Of a stretch of 64,000 nt of DNA, positions 37,801 to 45,640 are shown one piece after another; within the stretch, counting starts at the first letter, position 1; each line of letters begins with the position of its first letter. The position numbers and the translations under genes are program-made. Below the pieces are notes generated by a model, which saw nothing but the letters and a program-made list of their open reading frames with translations, searched no databases and had not been told where the DNA came from. The stretch is from Algicola sagamiensis DSM 14643 (GTDB taxonomy: Bacteria > Pseudomonadota > Gammaproteobacteria > Enterobacterales > Alteromonadaceae), in assembly GCF_000374485.1 (NCBI RefSeq), contig NZ_KB894492.1, positions 84,508-148,507 of the forward strand. Direction: 5' to 3'.

Positions 37801-37970
37801 GTCTTCAGGCGAAATTTGTGATCCCAATGGCAGTTTCATTGGCATTCGGTATTCTATTTTCCACGGTGATCACGCTGGTATTGATCCCATGTCTGTATTT
37901 GCTATTGGATGATATTCGTCAACTTGGACGACGATTATTTGTATCGCAGCACACAGAGGTTGCTTCTTGA
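34842..37970 (+). CDS. RND multidrug efflux permease 2 (paralogue)
   Basis: A 1042-residue RND permease strongly similar along its whole length to the preceding one: the same GIIAWFARNPVAANLLMIFIIVSGL start, GFILVLGIVVDDAIVIGES relay segment and GVVVNDSLVLVDYVNQ near the end. ATG 34842 with AGGA upstream is used; an upstream in-frame start would add a non-conserved extension. It has no adaptor of its own, so it may share the upstream adaptor or form a mixed trimer with permease 1. A tandem duplication followed by divergence is the simplest origin. Confidence 0.92.
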   Translation: MQDTSKGIIAWFARNPVAANLLMIFIIVSGLATSFTIQKRSFPPATEKKIEIEVNYPGASPQEIEEGIIKKFESALESVKGLERVVAFTRRGWVWFNITVEQDQDLTEVTNEVKAQIDAISNLPDGMEKPEITQIKHMEDVIDIAVHGNADFRTLKKTGQKIVDDLRQLTGAPISYWSGPDYEISIEIQKDKLREYGLTFSQVAQAIRNFSTNASAGNVKTDNGYVNVRIENLAMDQQTFEMIPALSREDGSQILLSDVATVVDGFEDWKHFVRFDGENAVSISVNGYEDQDSVKIADQVKQYLETHQHELPEGVKATQWLDITYYLKGRLDMMMENLLSGAVLVFLILALFLRVRLAFWVMMGLPICFFGTLMLMPTSWISVTVNLTSLFGFILVLGIVVDDAIVIGESAASEIEKSGYGTQPVIRGVKRVAVPTVFGILTTVVAFFPMLFGDGPDSSMQYSISVVVVLCLLFSLVESKLILPAHLAQMKARKEDPNHPLVRMRSKFDQHLKNLIQKRYQPFLALAIEYRYAVFSFFGVMIMLCMALYFGGLLRFVGMPKIPHDFPSIVLSMKEEATDEATIDAILAIENVILKVEKDLVEEFGYSPIKSYFYYKRGRNGAKFRIQLNNINTYPIDTFVIASRWRDEMPVIPGMQSIQVIDSVMGGEGRRKDIGFRLVSDNELQLAQATVLLKQALGEYQGVGDLEDSLSRNTQEVQIDLKPFANSVGLTERDIARQMSASFYGMEAQRILRDGEEVKVMLRYPKQERDAISKLDDMVIRVPNGEQVPLSELAELTLKPGIGRIRREAGKRTVYISASVDKTQQEPFKLAQDIRSQVIPKLLKQFPDVATKVDGKLKDEQEELLRSLRNMLMVFLAIYALLAIPLKSYSQPLIVMSAIPFGVVGAILGHLILGMDLSMFSIFGIIAAIGVVVNDSLVLVDYVNQRRAEGLAIRDAVIEAGGARFRAIILTSLTTFIGLAPIMMETSLQAKFVIPMAVSLAFGILFSTVITLVLIPCLYLLLDDIRQLGRRLFVSQHTEVAS

Positions 37971-38151
37971 GCAACGTATTGATGAAAGAGAAGCCAACGT
38001 TTTCCCTGTGAACATCAGTCTCAAGCGCATTGGACTTGTCCTTCGAACGTTGGATTCTTGCAATGCACGTATCGAGAAGGTGTAGCCCAATGCTGCAGCT
38101 AGAAGAAGGAGCTGCTTTGAAAAATCAACTGTTTCGTAAAATAACAGCCCG

Positions 38152-38778
38152 CTAGTGTTTCTGCATATTCTCAAAATTCCCAAGCAGTGTACTCAGTGCT
38201 TGGGTATCAATGGCAGCGAGAATACTCTGCATACGTTGCCACCGAGGTAACCAGTCTCGACGCCAGTTACTTTCTTTGACAGAGAGCAGCTCTCTAATTT
38301 TGGCTGGCTTATATTTTGGTTTGCCGCGGTTTTTGAGATATTTATAGTCCTGTACACAGAGATAGGCGAGGCCCTTCAGTTTTTCTCTTGTTTTCTGCTG
38401 TATCCGTTGCTTTTTTGATGAATAGATTTTCCAAAGTGATCGCACAATGCTGACTTCATCTTCCCAGGTGAAGTCGCTTGTATACGCATAACGGATCCAG
38501 CATTGTTGTTCACAAGGGAGATGGTAGACCCATTGTGAAACCTTCTTATCCTCAAAAGCCTGAAGAGAAATTGGCAGTGTACTCCTTTGAAAGTGTTTTT
38601 CTTTTATATGTAACTGGCGATGTGTGCCGTTTATTTTGGATGATGGTGAGTAACATACATTGAGCCTCGAGCTTGGATCAGACAACCATGTTCGATAAGT
38701 TGAAGAAATACGAAAAGCTTGTAGTACCCGCTCTCGTACCCACTCTAATTGATGTTCGTGATAACTTTCAGTTTTCAT
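38152..38778 (-). CDS. Phage-type regulator, possibly a Q-like antiterminator for the tailocin
   Basis: A 208-residue basic protein starting at ATG 38778. The C-terminal half has CEQQCWIRYAYTSDFTWEDE, TREKLKGLAYLCVQDYKYLKNR and IRELLSVKESNWRRDWLPRW. This is the pattern of a helical phage late-gene antiterminator or activator: an aromatic stretch, then helices with an NW-R-DW-RW motif before the C-terminus. It is divergent from the tail cluster, where a phage late regulator would be expected. I cannot name the family with certainty. No PrtN/PrtR or repressor gene is seen next to it. Confidence 0.45.
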   Translation of the reverse strand: MKTESYHEHQLEWVRERVLQAFRISSTYRTWLSDPSSRLNVCYSPSSKINGTHRQLHIKEKHFQRSTLPISLQAFEDKKVSQWVYHLPCEQQCWIRYAYTSDFTWEDEVSIVRSLWKIYSSKKQRIQQKTREKLKGLAYLCVQDYKYLKNRGKPKYKPAKIRELLSVKESNWRRDWLPRWQRMQSILAAIDTQALSTLLGNFENMQKH

Positions 38779-39200
38779 ATGCAATCCATTTCATGTAGAA
38801 ACCTAAAGTCCCGTGTGACAAGTTGAAAACTTTCCACGTGAATTACCCATTACCTATCTGTACCGAACTTAATAGACAAATAGATAGGCAAATTCTGCAT
38901 ATAATAAGATTTAGATGCAAGAAATAATTCAAGGTGTTGGTAAAATGATCATGTTATACGGTTGGTTAACTAGCTGTTTACGGAGGTTGCTCAAATAAGC
39001 ATTCTTACTATATGCAGATTTTTAATTGACTTCCTGACCCGGGGTTTGTTATGGTTTCTGCATCATACGACAACTATTTCTTGAGTTGTCCTCTCGATAA
39101 CCACGCTTGCATTAAACCAATCACTCAGCATTTGAATCATCAATTACTTTTTCTTGTAGACGACTCGATATTGTCGTCAAAAACGTATGGGTTAAAAGCT
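38779..39200 (+). promoter_or_regulatory. Divergent control region of the tailocin cluster
   Basis: The region between the phage-type regulator and the first tail-cluster gene. A dyad with arms CCTATCT (38853-38859) and AGATAGG (38882-38888) is the clearest operator candidate, with a TATAAT hexamer at 38900-38905 just downstream. An open frame begins at 39051 in phase with the next gene but encodes no recognisable extension, so 39051-39200 may be untranslated leader. Confidence 0.35.
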
Positions 39201-39476
39201 ATGGATCTCAATACACTGATCGCATTACTGACCCTCATAGTCATTGTTGTAGGAGGTATCCTGTCCATGTTATGGAATAAAGTTCATTCTCTTACCGCTC
39301 AGGTTGCAGATGAGCGGGTTGTTGCAGCGGAAAAATATCTCACGAAACAAGAAATGGATCGTAGGTTGGAGCAAACCATTGCACCATTAGAGAGAATGCT
39401 TGAAAGGCTTGAGACACAAAATACACAAATCTTTCAGTTGTTAAACCAACAACACACGAAAGACATCCCATCATAA
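39201..39476 (+). CDS. Small single-pass membrane protein with coiled coil (tailocin first gene)
   Basis: A 91-residue protein if started at MDLNTLIALLTL (39201). One N-terminal transmembrane helix (LIALLTLIVIVVGGILSMLW, about residues 6-25) is followed by a coiled coil with basic and acidic heptads (YLTKQEMDRRLEQTIAPLERMLERLETQNTQ). Similar proteins are found among Mu-like tail-gene clusters (DUF2730-like) and among spanin or holin accessories. An in-frame start at 39051 would add 50 residues without hydrophobic or family signal. The role in lysis or tail assembly is not determined. Confidence 0.55.
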   Translation: MDLNTLIALLTLIVIVVGGILSMLWNKVHSLTAQVADERVVAAEKYLTKQEMDRRLEQTIAPLERMLERLETQNTQIFQLLNQQHTKDIPS

Positions 39477-39500
39477 CGAACAACAAAGGAGAACGTATCA

Positions 39501-40019
39501 ATGGATATTGGATCACCCCACGAAATACTTTCCTTGATGCAACAGTATCTTCAGGAAAAGCTGGAAGAAGAATGTTCGGTTATTATTTCTCCAGCATTAT
39601 TTGATTTCAATAGCCGCAAGCCCATGTTGTCGATTGTGCACCAAACCAGCTATCGAGCGGGAGTGAATTGGGATGGCCGTGAGCGCTGGGCTTTCGGGTT
39701 CCAGCTAGCGCTGATCCAAAATCGTGAGGTGCCGAGAGCAGCACAAAACCTGCGACGGCTCATTCAACAGATTTCTGGTGAATTGATTCATCAAGACTGG
39801 GGGTTATCACAGGATCTTTGCTGTCTCCCAGAGTGCATCAATTATGGACGTCACGAAGTGTTGCCCGGATTTGAAGGGATGCTTTTACGATTTGAACAGT
39901 CGTTCCATATTGGCCCACCAATGCTCGATCAAGAAGACAATCTAGACGATGTTTGGCTTGCAATTCGACCATCAGATCCAGATGATGCTAGCCTTTATCG
40001 GAGGCTTAGACATGGATGA
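39501..40019 (+). CDS. Tail completion/terminator-like protein (P2 R/S position)
   Basis: A 172-residue protein with a strong AAAGGAG ribosome-binding site. The central part WAFGFQLALIQNREVPRAAQNLRRLIQQISGELIHQDWGL and the end GFEGMLLRFEQSFHIG resemble tail-terminator folds, such as phage Mu gp37, that cap a tail tube. The position directly before the spike gene V is that of tail-completion genes R and S in P2. Assignment is by position and weak pattern only. It overlaps gene V by eight bases (ATGGATGA). Confidence 0.45.
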   Translation: MDIGSPHEILSLMQQYLQEKLEEECSVIISPALFDFNSRKPMLSIVHQTSYRAGVNWDGRERWAFGFQLALIQNREVPRAAQNLRRLIQQISGELIHQDWGLSQDLCCLPECINYGRHEVLPGFEGMLLRFEQSFHIGPPMLDQEDNLDDVWLAIRPSDPDDASLYRRLRHG

Positions 40020-40650
40020 ATTTTTTCAGCGTTATCTTCAGGAAGCGCTCTTACCTTATCAAGATTTGATCACCCAACTCACTGAGCAAATCGAAGCCAT
40101 TCAACGCTGTCAGCGAAGCCTCATTCGAGCAGGCTACTGCCATGCAGTTGATGTTACTCAAGCGAAAGTACGAGTTCAGCATGGCGCCAATCGGACGCCT
40201 TGGATCCACTGGTTTGCGCCAAGTGCAGGGGAAATCAGAGAGTTTCGTTGTCCGAGTCAGGGAGAACGCTGCCTGATCCTGAATTTTGCAGGAGGAGATA
40301 ACAGTTGTCAGTCAGTCGCACTATTCGGGATCTTCAGCGAGACTTATCCACCGGAGCAAATCGGTCAGCATTTACATCGGCGGATCTATCCAGATGGATC
40401 GACAGTCACTTATGATCATCAACAGCATCGGCTACAGCTTCATGTTCCACAAGGTGAAATTGTCATGTCTGGTGCAAAGCACATTCATTTAGATGCGCCA
40501 AAGATAACTTGCTCCGGCACAATTCAAGCTGAAAAAGACGTATTTGATCAAAAACGTTCAATGGCGATGGATAGAACAATTTTTGAGTCACATCAACATG
40601 GCGGTGTTTATCCGGGCACAGCGACAACACCACCACCCATGAGCCAATAG
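40012..40650 (+). CDS. V: Baseplate spike protein gpV
   Basis: A 212-residue spike of the P2 gpV family. An N-terminal helical part and an OB-fold (about residues 40-120; SLIRAGYCHAVDVTQAKVRVQHG, WIHWFAPSAGE, CPSQGERCLILN) precede the triple-helix beta-strand region (IYPDGSTVTYDHQQHRLQLH, GEIVMSGAKHIHLDAP). The tip has SHQHGGVYPGTATTPPP, whose HxH ligands bind the metal ion of contractile spikes. It would pierce the target membrane. The start at 40012 is taken because an earlier in-frame start lies entirely within the preceding gene. Confidence 0.9.
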   Translation: MDEFFQRYLQEALLPYQDLITQLTEQIEAIQRCQRSLIRAGYCHAVDVTQAKVRVQHGANRTPWIHWFAPSAGEIREFRCPSQGERCLILNFAGGDNSCQSVALFGIFSETYPPEQIGQHLHRRIYPDGSTVTYDHQQHRLQLHVPQGEIVMSGAKHIHLDAPKITCSGTIQAEKDVFDQKRSMAMDRTIFESHQHGGVYPGTATTPPPMSQ

Positions 40651-40661
40651 GAAGAAACAGG

Positions 40662-40994
40662 ATGATAGGGATTGATCGTCAAACGGGACACACAATTGAT
40701 GGGCTGACTCAGCTCGTATCAAGGATCCAGCAAGTACTGACAACAACACGAGGGAGTCGGGAAAAACGACGCTGCTTCGGGAGCAATTTACCTGCATCGT
40801 TAGGGAAAAACCAGAATGCACAGCAATGTATCGATATACAATCGTCGATCATCGCCGCATTTTATGAACCACAAAATGGCCTACTGGACTTTTTTCCACT
40901 GCGTTGTCAGGCAACAAGGCATATGCATGGTTTCCATCTGCGTATTGAAGGGAAGTGGCACGCAAGAATCTATTCTCTGGAGGTGGATCTATGA
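40662..40994 (+). CDS. W: Baseplate wedge protein gpW (gp25-like)
   Basis: A 110-residue member of the gpW/GP46/gp25 lysozyme-like baseplate family: GIDRQTGHTIDGLTQLVSRIQQVLTTTRGSREKRRCFGSNLP has the conserved pattern of an arginine-rich turn after the first helix. It connects baseplate wedges to the central hub and starts sheath polymerisation. The stop overlaps the start of J (ATGA), as in P2. Confidence 0.9.
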   Translation: MIGIDRQTGHTIDGLTQLVSRIQQVLTTTRGSREKRRCFGSNLPASLGKNQNAQQCIDIQSSIIAAFYEPQNGLLDFFPLRCQATRHMHGFHLRIEGKWHARIYSLEVDL

Positions 40995-41983
40995 ATGCAA
41001 AGATGAACCAATTACCACCCCCAGAGGCTATTTCCATTCTCCCATTCGAATCTCAACTCAATCACTTTAAAGAAACATTAATTGGTCATATTGCTGAGAC
41101 TGAGCCATCCATTGCCCAGGCTGTTCAAGAAACTCTTGAGAATGAAGCTGAAGTACTGACCAAGCTTATCGAAACTTGTGTTGTGTTGATGCAATCCCAT
41201 CAAAGGGAAGTGAACAGAAATGCAGCGCAAATGTTTGCGAATTGGGCGAACGGCCCATTTCTGGATATGAAAGCAGCCGAGTTTGGTTTGGAAAGGCAGG
41301 TGGTTCAGTCTGGTGATCCCGATGTAACACCCCCGATTGAGCCAGTGATGGAATCAGATGATCAGCTCAGGGAGCGTTATTTTCTGGCCCCGTATCAAAT
41401 GAGTCAGGCAGGACCTGCACAAAGTTATCGTTATCATGCGCTGACTCTGGGTGTACGACCGGATATTTCAGTGACTTCACCTGACGCAAACACAGTCGTG
41501 ATCACCCACTCGTTTCCTGAGAAGAGTATGGCAGCGAAAATCAAAGATGCAGCAGTCATGCAATCAGGACCGGGTGAAGTCGCGATTACGCTTTTGGCTA
41601 ATTCGGGTAACGGTATACCCGATCCAACACTACTGAATCAAGCGCAGATGTATTTTTCACAGGAAGATATCGGGCCACTCACCGATAAAGTGATCATTCG
41701 CGAACCTGAGATTATTTCGTATCAAATCCAAGCCGTCATGTATGTTGTAAAAGGACCGGATAAATCGATCCTTTACGAGCGGGCAATTAAGAAATTAAAA
41801 GCTTATGCAGCAGCGCAACATCAACTCGGTGGCTGTATCGAACTGGGTATGCTATATCACGTCTTGCATGAGTCAGGGGCGAAGCGTGTCATACTGATCT
41901 CACCTGCGAACGGGCTTAAGGCGACACATCAACAAGCACTATGGTGTGACTCCATTCAATTGGAGGTTCGAGATGATCCATAA
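40991..41983 (+). CDS. J: Baseplate assembly protein gpJ
   Basis: A 330-residue baseplate wedge protein of the gpJ family (Mu gp47-like). Segments such as DDQLRERYFLAPYQMSQAGPAQSYRYHALTL and DISVTSPDANTVVI, plus IREPEIISYQIQAVMYVVKGPDKS, are typical. ATG 40991 has GGAGG eight bases upstream and overlaps the stop of W; a more distal in-frame start would lie inside W. It is followed by gene I in an 11-base overlap. Confidence 0.9.
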   Translation: MNAKMNQLPPPEAISILPFESQLNHFKETLIGHIAETEPSIAQAVQETLENEAEVLTKLIETCVVLMQSHQREVNRNAAQMFANWANGPFLDMKAAEFGLERQVVQSGDPDVTPPIEPVMESDDQLRERYFLAPYQMSQAGPAQSYRYHALTLGVRPDISVTSPDANTVVITHSFPEKSMAAKIKDAAVMQSGPGEVAITLLANSGNGIPDPTLLNQAQMYFSQEDIGPLTDKVIIREPEIISYQIQAVMYVVKGPDKSILYERAIKKLKAYAAAQHQLGGCIELGMLYHVLHESGAKRVILISPANGLKATHQQALWCDSIQLEVRDDP

Positions 41984-42614
41984 ATATAGCGTTTTGCCTG
42001 ATAACCACAGCCCACTTGAACGTGCTATCGAACTGGCATTTTACGACATGCTTCAAGATGATAAACATCCTTACCCCAGATTGCTTTCACCGCAACAAAC
42101 TGCCACGCGATTATTGCCCTACCTTGCCCAGGATCGCGGAGGGTTGTTATGGGAAGACGGTTTAAATGAGGAAGTAATGCGCGAGCGAATTGCAATCGCA
42201 TGGGCACTTCCCCGGATTGCTGGTACAAAAAGGAGCATTCGCTGGATCTTTGATGCATTTGGTTATTTTGTTCACATGATACCTTGGTATGAGATGAAGC
42301 CAGAAGGGCGCCCCTTTCATTGTGAACTCATTGCCTGGTCAAAGCAAAATGAACCTTTACAAAGCGCTGAAGCTGCGAAACATATCCATCAGCAACTTTT
42401 TCAGCACATTCAAGAAATCAAAAGTGAGCGAGATGTATTTGAACTCAATTTCGCATTGGGTGCTTCTTCTGTATTGCATGTCGCAGGGAGCTGCCATCCA
42501 GCCGTTGTGGAAAGTGAGTTGCGTTTAAGCGTGTGTTTCCCAACACCGAACTTCGATTGTTCAGCGCTTGTCACTGCTGCGGCACATTGTATTTCAATTC
42601 ATGACCTTCCATAG
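41973..42614 (+). CDS. I: Tail protein gpI (baseplate)
   Basis: A 213-residue protein of the P2 gpI family. LPDNHSPLERAIELAFYDMLQDD at the N-terminus and LLPYLAQDRGGLLWEDGLNEEVMRERIAIAWALPRIAGTKRSIRWIFDAFGY form the family core. ATG 41973 has GGAGG seven bases upstream; an ATG in frame at 41946 would start inside J with no ribosome-binding site. It is a baseplate component that attaches fibres with H. Spacing to H is 11 bases. Confidence 0.88.
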   Translation: MIHKYSVLPDNHSPLERAIELAFYDMLQDDKHPYPRLLSPQQTATRLLPYLAQDRGGLLWEDGLNEEVMRERIAIAWALPRIAGTKRSIRWIFDAFGYFVHMIPWYEMKPEGRPFHCELIAWSKQNEPLQSAEAAKHIHQQLFQHIQEIKSERDVFELNFALGASSVLHVAGSCHPAVVESELRLSVCFPTPNFDCSALVTAAAHCISIHDLP

Positions 42615-42625
42615 GAGACTCAAGG

Positions 42626-43165
42626 ATGACAGAACCAACCATGATCTGGACCCATGCGGGCCTGGCGGCTGTACTCAGTGCTAAAAACGCAGGGTTCAAG
42701 GCTGCATTCACCCATATTGGTGCTGGATGTCAAAGTTACCTTCCCCATGCTGACCAAACGCGGTTACGAGATGAACAACAACGGGTTGCGATTGTGGATT
42801 ATGAGCAGCTGAGTGCAACACAAATCCGATTGGGTGCGAAGTTCTCAGGCGATCAGGCGTATGAAGTTCGAGAGATCGGAATCTATCTTGATTCCGGTAT
42901 TTTAGTCGCGGTTTACTCTGCGCCAGATACACTGTTTACCTATAAATCAGCGCACAGTAGCTGGATACAAAAACTGACATTAGATATATCTGCCCTTCCC
43001 ACTGATAGCGTGACTATCACGCTTGGAACTGAAAATCTCAACCTGATGCTGACCCATGAATTGGCGACATTAGCACAAACGCATATTGCACAAATGCATC
43101 GCCAGCTTGTCATGTTTCAGCGTCTTCAACAATTGGAAAATATCGTATTCAAGGAGAAACAATGA
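42626..43165 (+). CDS. H: Tail fibre protein gpH, N-terminal domain only
   Basis: A 179-residue protein matching the collar/attachment domain of P2-type H fibres: MIWTHAGLAAVLSAKNAGFKAAFTHIGAG at the start, a middle DYEQLSATQIRLGAKFSGDQAYEVREIGIYLDSGILVAVYS, and a C-terminal helix. Full-length P2 gpH is much longer (669 aa), so the receptor-binding part is carried by the next gene. It would anchor the fibre to gpI. The stop and the next start overlap (ATGA). Confidence 0.85.
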   Translation: MTEPTMIWTHAGLAAVLSAKNAGFKAAFTHIGAGCQSYLPHADQTRLRDEQQRVAIVDYEQLSATQIRLGAKFSGDQAYEVREIGIYLDSGILVAVYSAPDTLFTYKSAHSSWIQKLTLDISALPTDSVTITLGTENLNLMLTHELATLAQTHIAQMHRQLVMFQRLQQLENIVFKEKQ

Positions 43166-44058
43166 CGATAGAGCAACGACTTGCGGAAGTGATCCAAAGC
43201 TGTGAAAGCCTCACTGCGACTGTTGAGCAGACCATTGATAAAATCAACGCTCGAGTTTTGTTGGCAGAAACAGAATTTCAAAACTTCCAAACACAAGCAA
43301 ATCGAAAGTATCTTGGTACATTATCAAAGCCGGATAAGGTGGTCACTGCACATGATCAGGAAGATGTATATGACAAGCTGGTGGAGGCTTATCGTTCCGG
43401 TCATCAATTTGTACAACTGGAGATCCCCGAAAATACCACCTGTTATTTAAACAAAGTAGTCTCCATTCCCGCTGGCTGTGGCCTTATGATACAAGGTGCT
43501 GATATACAAAGCTCAGTCTTTGAAGCAAAGCGTAAGACGAATTACCAAGATGGCGATCGGGGTGTCATGATCAATACATTCTATATTCGTGCTGGCTCAA
43601 GTATTGTTTGTAACTCCGTTCAACTGAAGCAAAAGCCCTTAGGCGGCTTTGCTGCACCTTATGGGCATGGGATATTTTTGATTGATGAAAACTCGGATGA
43701 GCCGGGGTCGACTGCGATAAAGTTGAGAGAATGCAAAGCTGATATTTATGACTGTTTGGTCTATTTCCAAGGTAATCGTTTGGGGATGGTCAATATTCAA
43801 GCACAGAAGTGTGATTTCAATCTTGTGGATAATCAGCAATGGTTTCAATCATCGAAAAGCGCTGGCTTGATTGGGTTGCGGTCATGGTCAGATCAAGGCG
43901 CCATCATGAGCTTTGTTGGGAATGATAATTCATTTGATAAAAGCAGTGACACTGAAAAAGTGTGCCATTTTATCGAGGCATTCAATAGCGGGAAAGATTT
44001 AACGTCTACATTACTTGCAACACCTGCTTCAGAAGATCGCATGATTCTAGTTGTATAA
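43162..44058 (+). CDS. Tail fibre or tailspike protein, distal part
   Basis: A 298-residue protein. An N-terminal helical coiled-coil segment (LAEVIQSCESLTATVEQTIDKINARVLLAETEFQNFQTQA, about residues 7-46) is followed by a beta-rich part: FVQLEIPENTTCYLNKVVSIPAGCGLMIQGADI and stretches such as STAIKLRECKADIYDCLVYFQGNRLGMVNIQAQKCDF, which look like parallel beta-helix rungs. It probably forms the receptor-binding fibre of the tailocin. No enzymatic motif is evident. It is translationally coupled to H. Confidence 0.65.
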   Translation: MTIEQRLAEVIQSCESLTATVEQTIDKINARVLLAETEFQNFQTQANRKYLGTLSKPDKVVTAHDQEDVYDKLVEAYRSGHQFVQLEIPENTTCYLNKVVSIPAGCGLMIQGADIQSSVFEAKRKTNYQDGDRGVMINTFYIRAGSSIVCNSVQLKQKPLGGFAAPYGHGIFLIDENSDEPGSTAIKLRECKADIYDCLVYFQGNRLGMVNIQAQKCDFNLVDNQQWFQSSKSAGLIGLRSWSDQGAIMSFVGNDNSFDKSSDTEKVCHFIEAFNSGKDLTSTLLATPASEDRMILVV

Positions 44059-44076
44059 ACAAGGAAGAAAGACCAT

Positions 44077-44394
44077 ATGATTGAACAACTTACATACAAT
44101 GGACGTATTTATCAAAACTGCTCCATCAGTTATCTAAAAGAATGTGGATTGCCAGATACAGTCATTCAACAAGCGATTCAAGCCAAGCAGCTTCGAGAGA
44201 TTAGGGCAAAGCGAGATCAACTGATTGCAATGACAGATTGGCAACTGTTGCCGGATTCACCTTTATCTGAAGCACAAAAGTCGCAAGTCATCACTTACCG
44301 ACAACAACTCAGGCAAGTTCCCCAATGTTATCAGGAAGACCCAGAAGGATTTGCCTGGCCAACACGAGTTGATACGGATCCATCGTATCAATGA
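44077..44394 (+). CDS. Phage tail assembly chaperone (fibre-associated)
   Basis: A 105-residue protein with the sequence LREIRAKRDQLIAMTDWQLLPDSPLSEAQKSQVITYRQQLRQVPQ, the conserved signature of the short tail-assembly chaperone domain encoded behind phage fibre genes. It is thought to assist folding or attachment of the fibre. AAGGAAG lies shortly before the ATG. It lies between the fibre gene and the sheath gene, where P2 has gene G. Confidence 0.75.
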   Translation: MIEQLTYNGRIYQNCSISYLKECGLPDTVIQQAIQAKQLREIRAKRDQLIAMTDWQLLPDSPLSEAQKSQVITYRQQLRQVPQCYQEDPEGFAWPTRVDTDPSYQ

Positions 44395-44425
44395 AGGAAA
44401 CGACACAGCAAAAAAGGAATAAGGT

Positions 44426-45640
44426 ATGTCAGACATTGCCCAATTTGAACACAATGGGATCACGATAACAACAGAGGAAGGTCCGACACCCTTAGGACCT
44501 CCAGGCGAGCATGTGATTGCTTGGGTCGTGACCGCACCAGGAAAAGACGCAAGTATTGTATTGAATACACCATTTCTGGTTCGTAATATGGCTGATGCTG
44601 CGCTGTTGTTTAAAACAGGAAGTACATCAGGTACTGGATACCCTGCAGCACTACAAACTTTGAAGCAAACTCAGATACCGCAGTACTTTATTGTTGTTGA
44701 TGAAGGGGGTGGCACTACAAATGAAAATACAACCAGCAGTGGCGATACAGATGATGGAGCAGGCACAGATCAGTCTGCAAATACAACATTAGACAATATT
44801 ATCGGCAAAGTGGATAGCACAGGGAAAAGAACAGGGATTGAAGCCATTGTTGAATGTGCACAAACACCTACATTAATTGCAGTGCCAGGATATAGCCATC
44901 ACAAAGAAGTGCTGGATAAGTTGGTCAGCATAGCGAAGCGTCTTCGTTGTCGGGTCATTGCGGATGCACCGGATGAGGATCCAATTCACTATACAACTCA
45001 GTTTGATGTGTCGGATCCAGGCTATGACCGTGTATATCTTGTTGCACCAAAGCCTTACCTTTCATCCAATTCGGAAGAACAAGCTGATGTTTATCCATCC
45101 ACAATTGCCACGGGTACTGTTGCGAGCGTGTCCCCTTGGGTTTCTCCAGGGAATCAAAGTGTCCCGATCCAAGGTGTTTCCCGAGTTGTTGAATACAATA
45201 TTCTCGACAAGAATACAGAAGGGCATCAGTTCAACCAGCATGGTGTCAGTTATTTTGCCAAGACAAATATGGGAGGATTTCGCCTCATTGGGAACCGAAG
45301 CATGTCTGGGAAGTTTATCTCTTTTGTTGGCTTAGAGGATGCCATTGCCAGAAAGTTGGAGTGGGTCAGCCAGCAGGTGATGTCCCAGCAACTCACGAAA
45401 CGATTTATGGAACAGGAAATCCGAAAGATTAACCTGTTTTTACAAGATCTTGTTGCTGCTGAAGTCATTCCTGATGGTGAAGTTTATCTTCACCCAACTT
45501 TAAACACATCAGAAAGGTATAAAAATGGCTCGTGGTATATCGTCATTGATTATGGTCGCTATTCACCCAATGAGCACATGGTTTTCCATATCAATGCATC
45601 GGACAAACAAATTGATGATCTCATGGAGGAGGTTTTGTAA
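44426..45640 (+). CDS. FI: Contractile tail sheath protein gpFI
   Basis: A 404-residue sheath subunit of the P2 FI family. It begins with ITITTEEGPTPLGPPGEHVIAWVVTAPGKDAS and ends with YGRYSPNEHMVFHINASDKQIDDLMEEVL; the C-terminal part mediates the inter-subunit handshake. GNRSMSGKFISFVGLEDAIARKLEWVSQ is typical of the conserved domain I. A glycine-, threonine- and asparagine-rich loop near residues 97-120 (GGGTTNENTTSSGDTDDGAG) is probably surface exposed. Polymerised sheath contracts to drive the tube through the target envelope. It ends in the start of the tube gene. Confidence 0.93.
   Translation: MSDIAQFEHNGITITTEEGPTPLGPPGEHVIAWVVTAPGKDASIVLNTPFLVRNMADAALLFKTGSTSGTGYPAALQTLKQTQIPQYFIVVDEGGGTTNENTTSSGDTDDGAGTDQSANTTLDNIIGKVDSTGKRTGIEAIVECAQTPTLIAVPGYSHHKEVLDKLVSIAKRLRCRVIADAPDEDPIHYTTQFDVSDPGYDRVYLVAPKPYLSSNSEEQADVYPSTIATGTVASVSPWVSPGNQSVPIQGVSRVVEYNILDKNTEGHQFNQHGVSYFAKTNMGGFRLIGNRSMSGKFISFVGLEDAIARKLEWVSQQVMSQQLTKRFMEQEIRKINLFLQDLVAAEVIPDGEVYLHPTLNTSERYKNGSWYIVIDYGRYSPNEHMVFHINASDKQIDDLMEEVL

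Noticed and set aside
37935-38183. 82-codon reverse-strand open frame at the RND2/tailocin junction
   Set aside because: No ribosome-binding site; its end lies antisense within RND permease 2, and no family-like pattern is seen.
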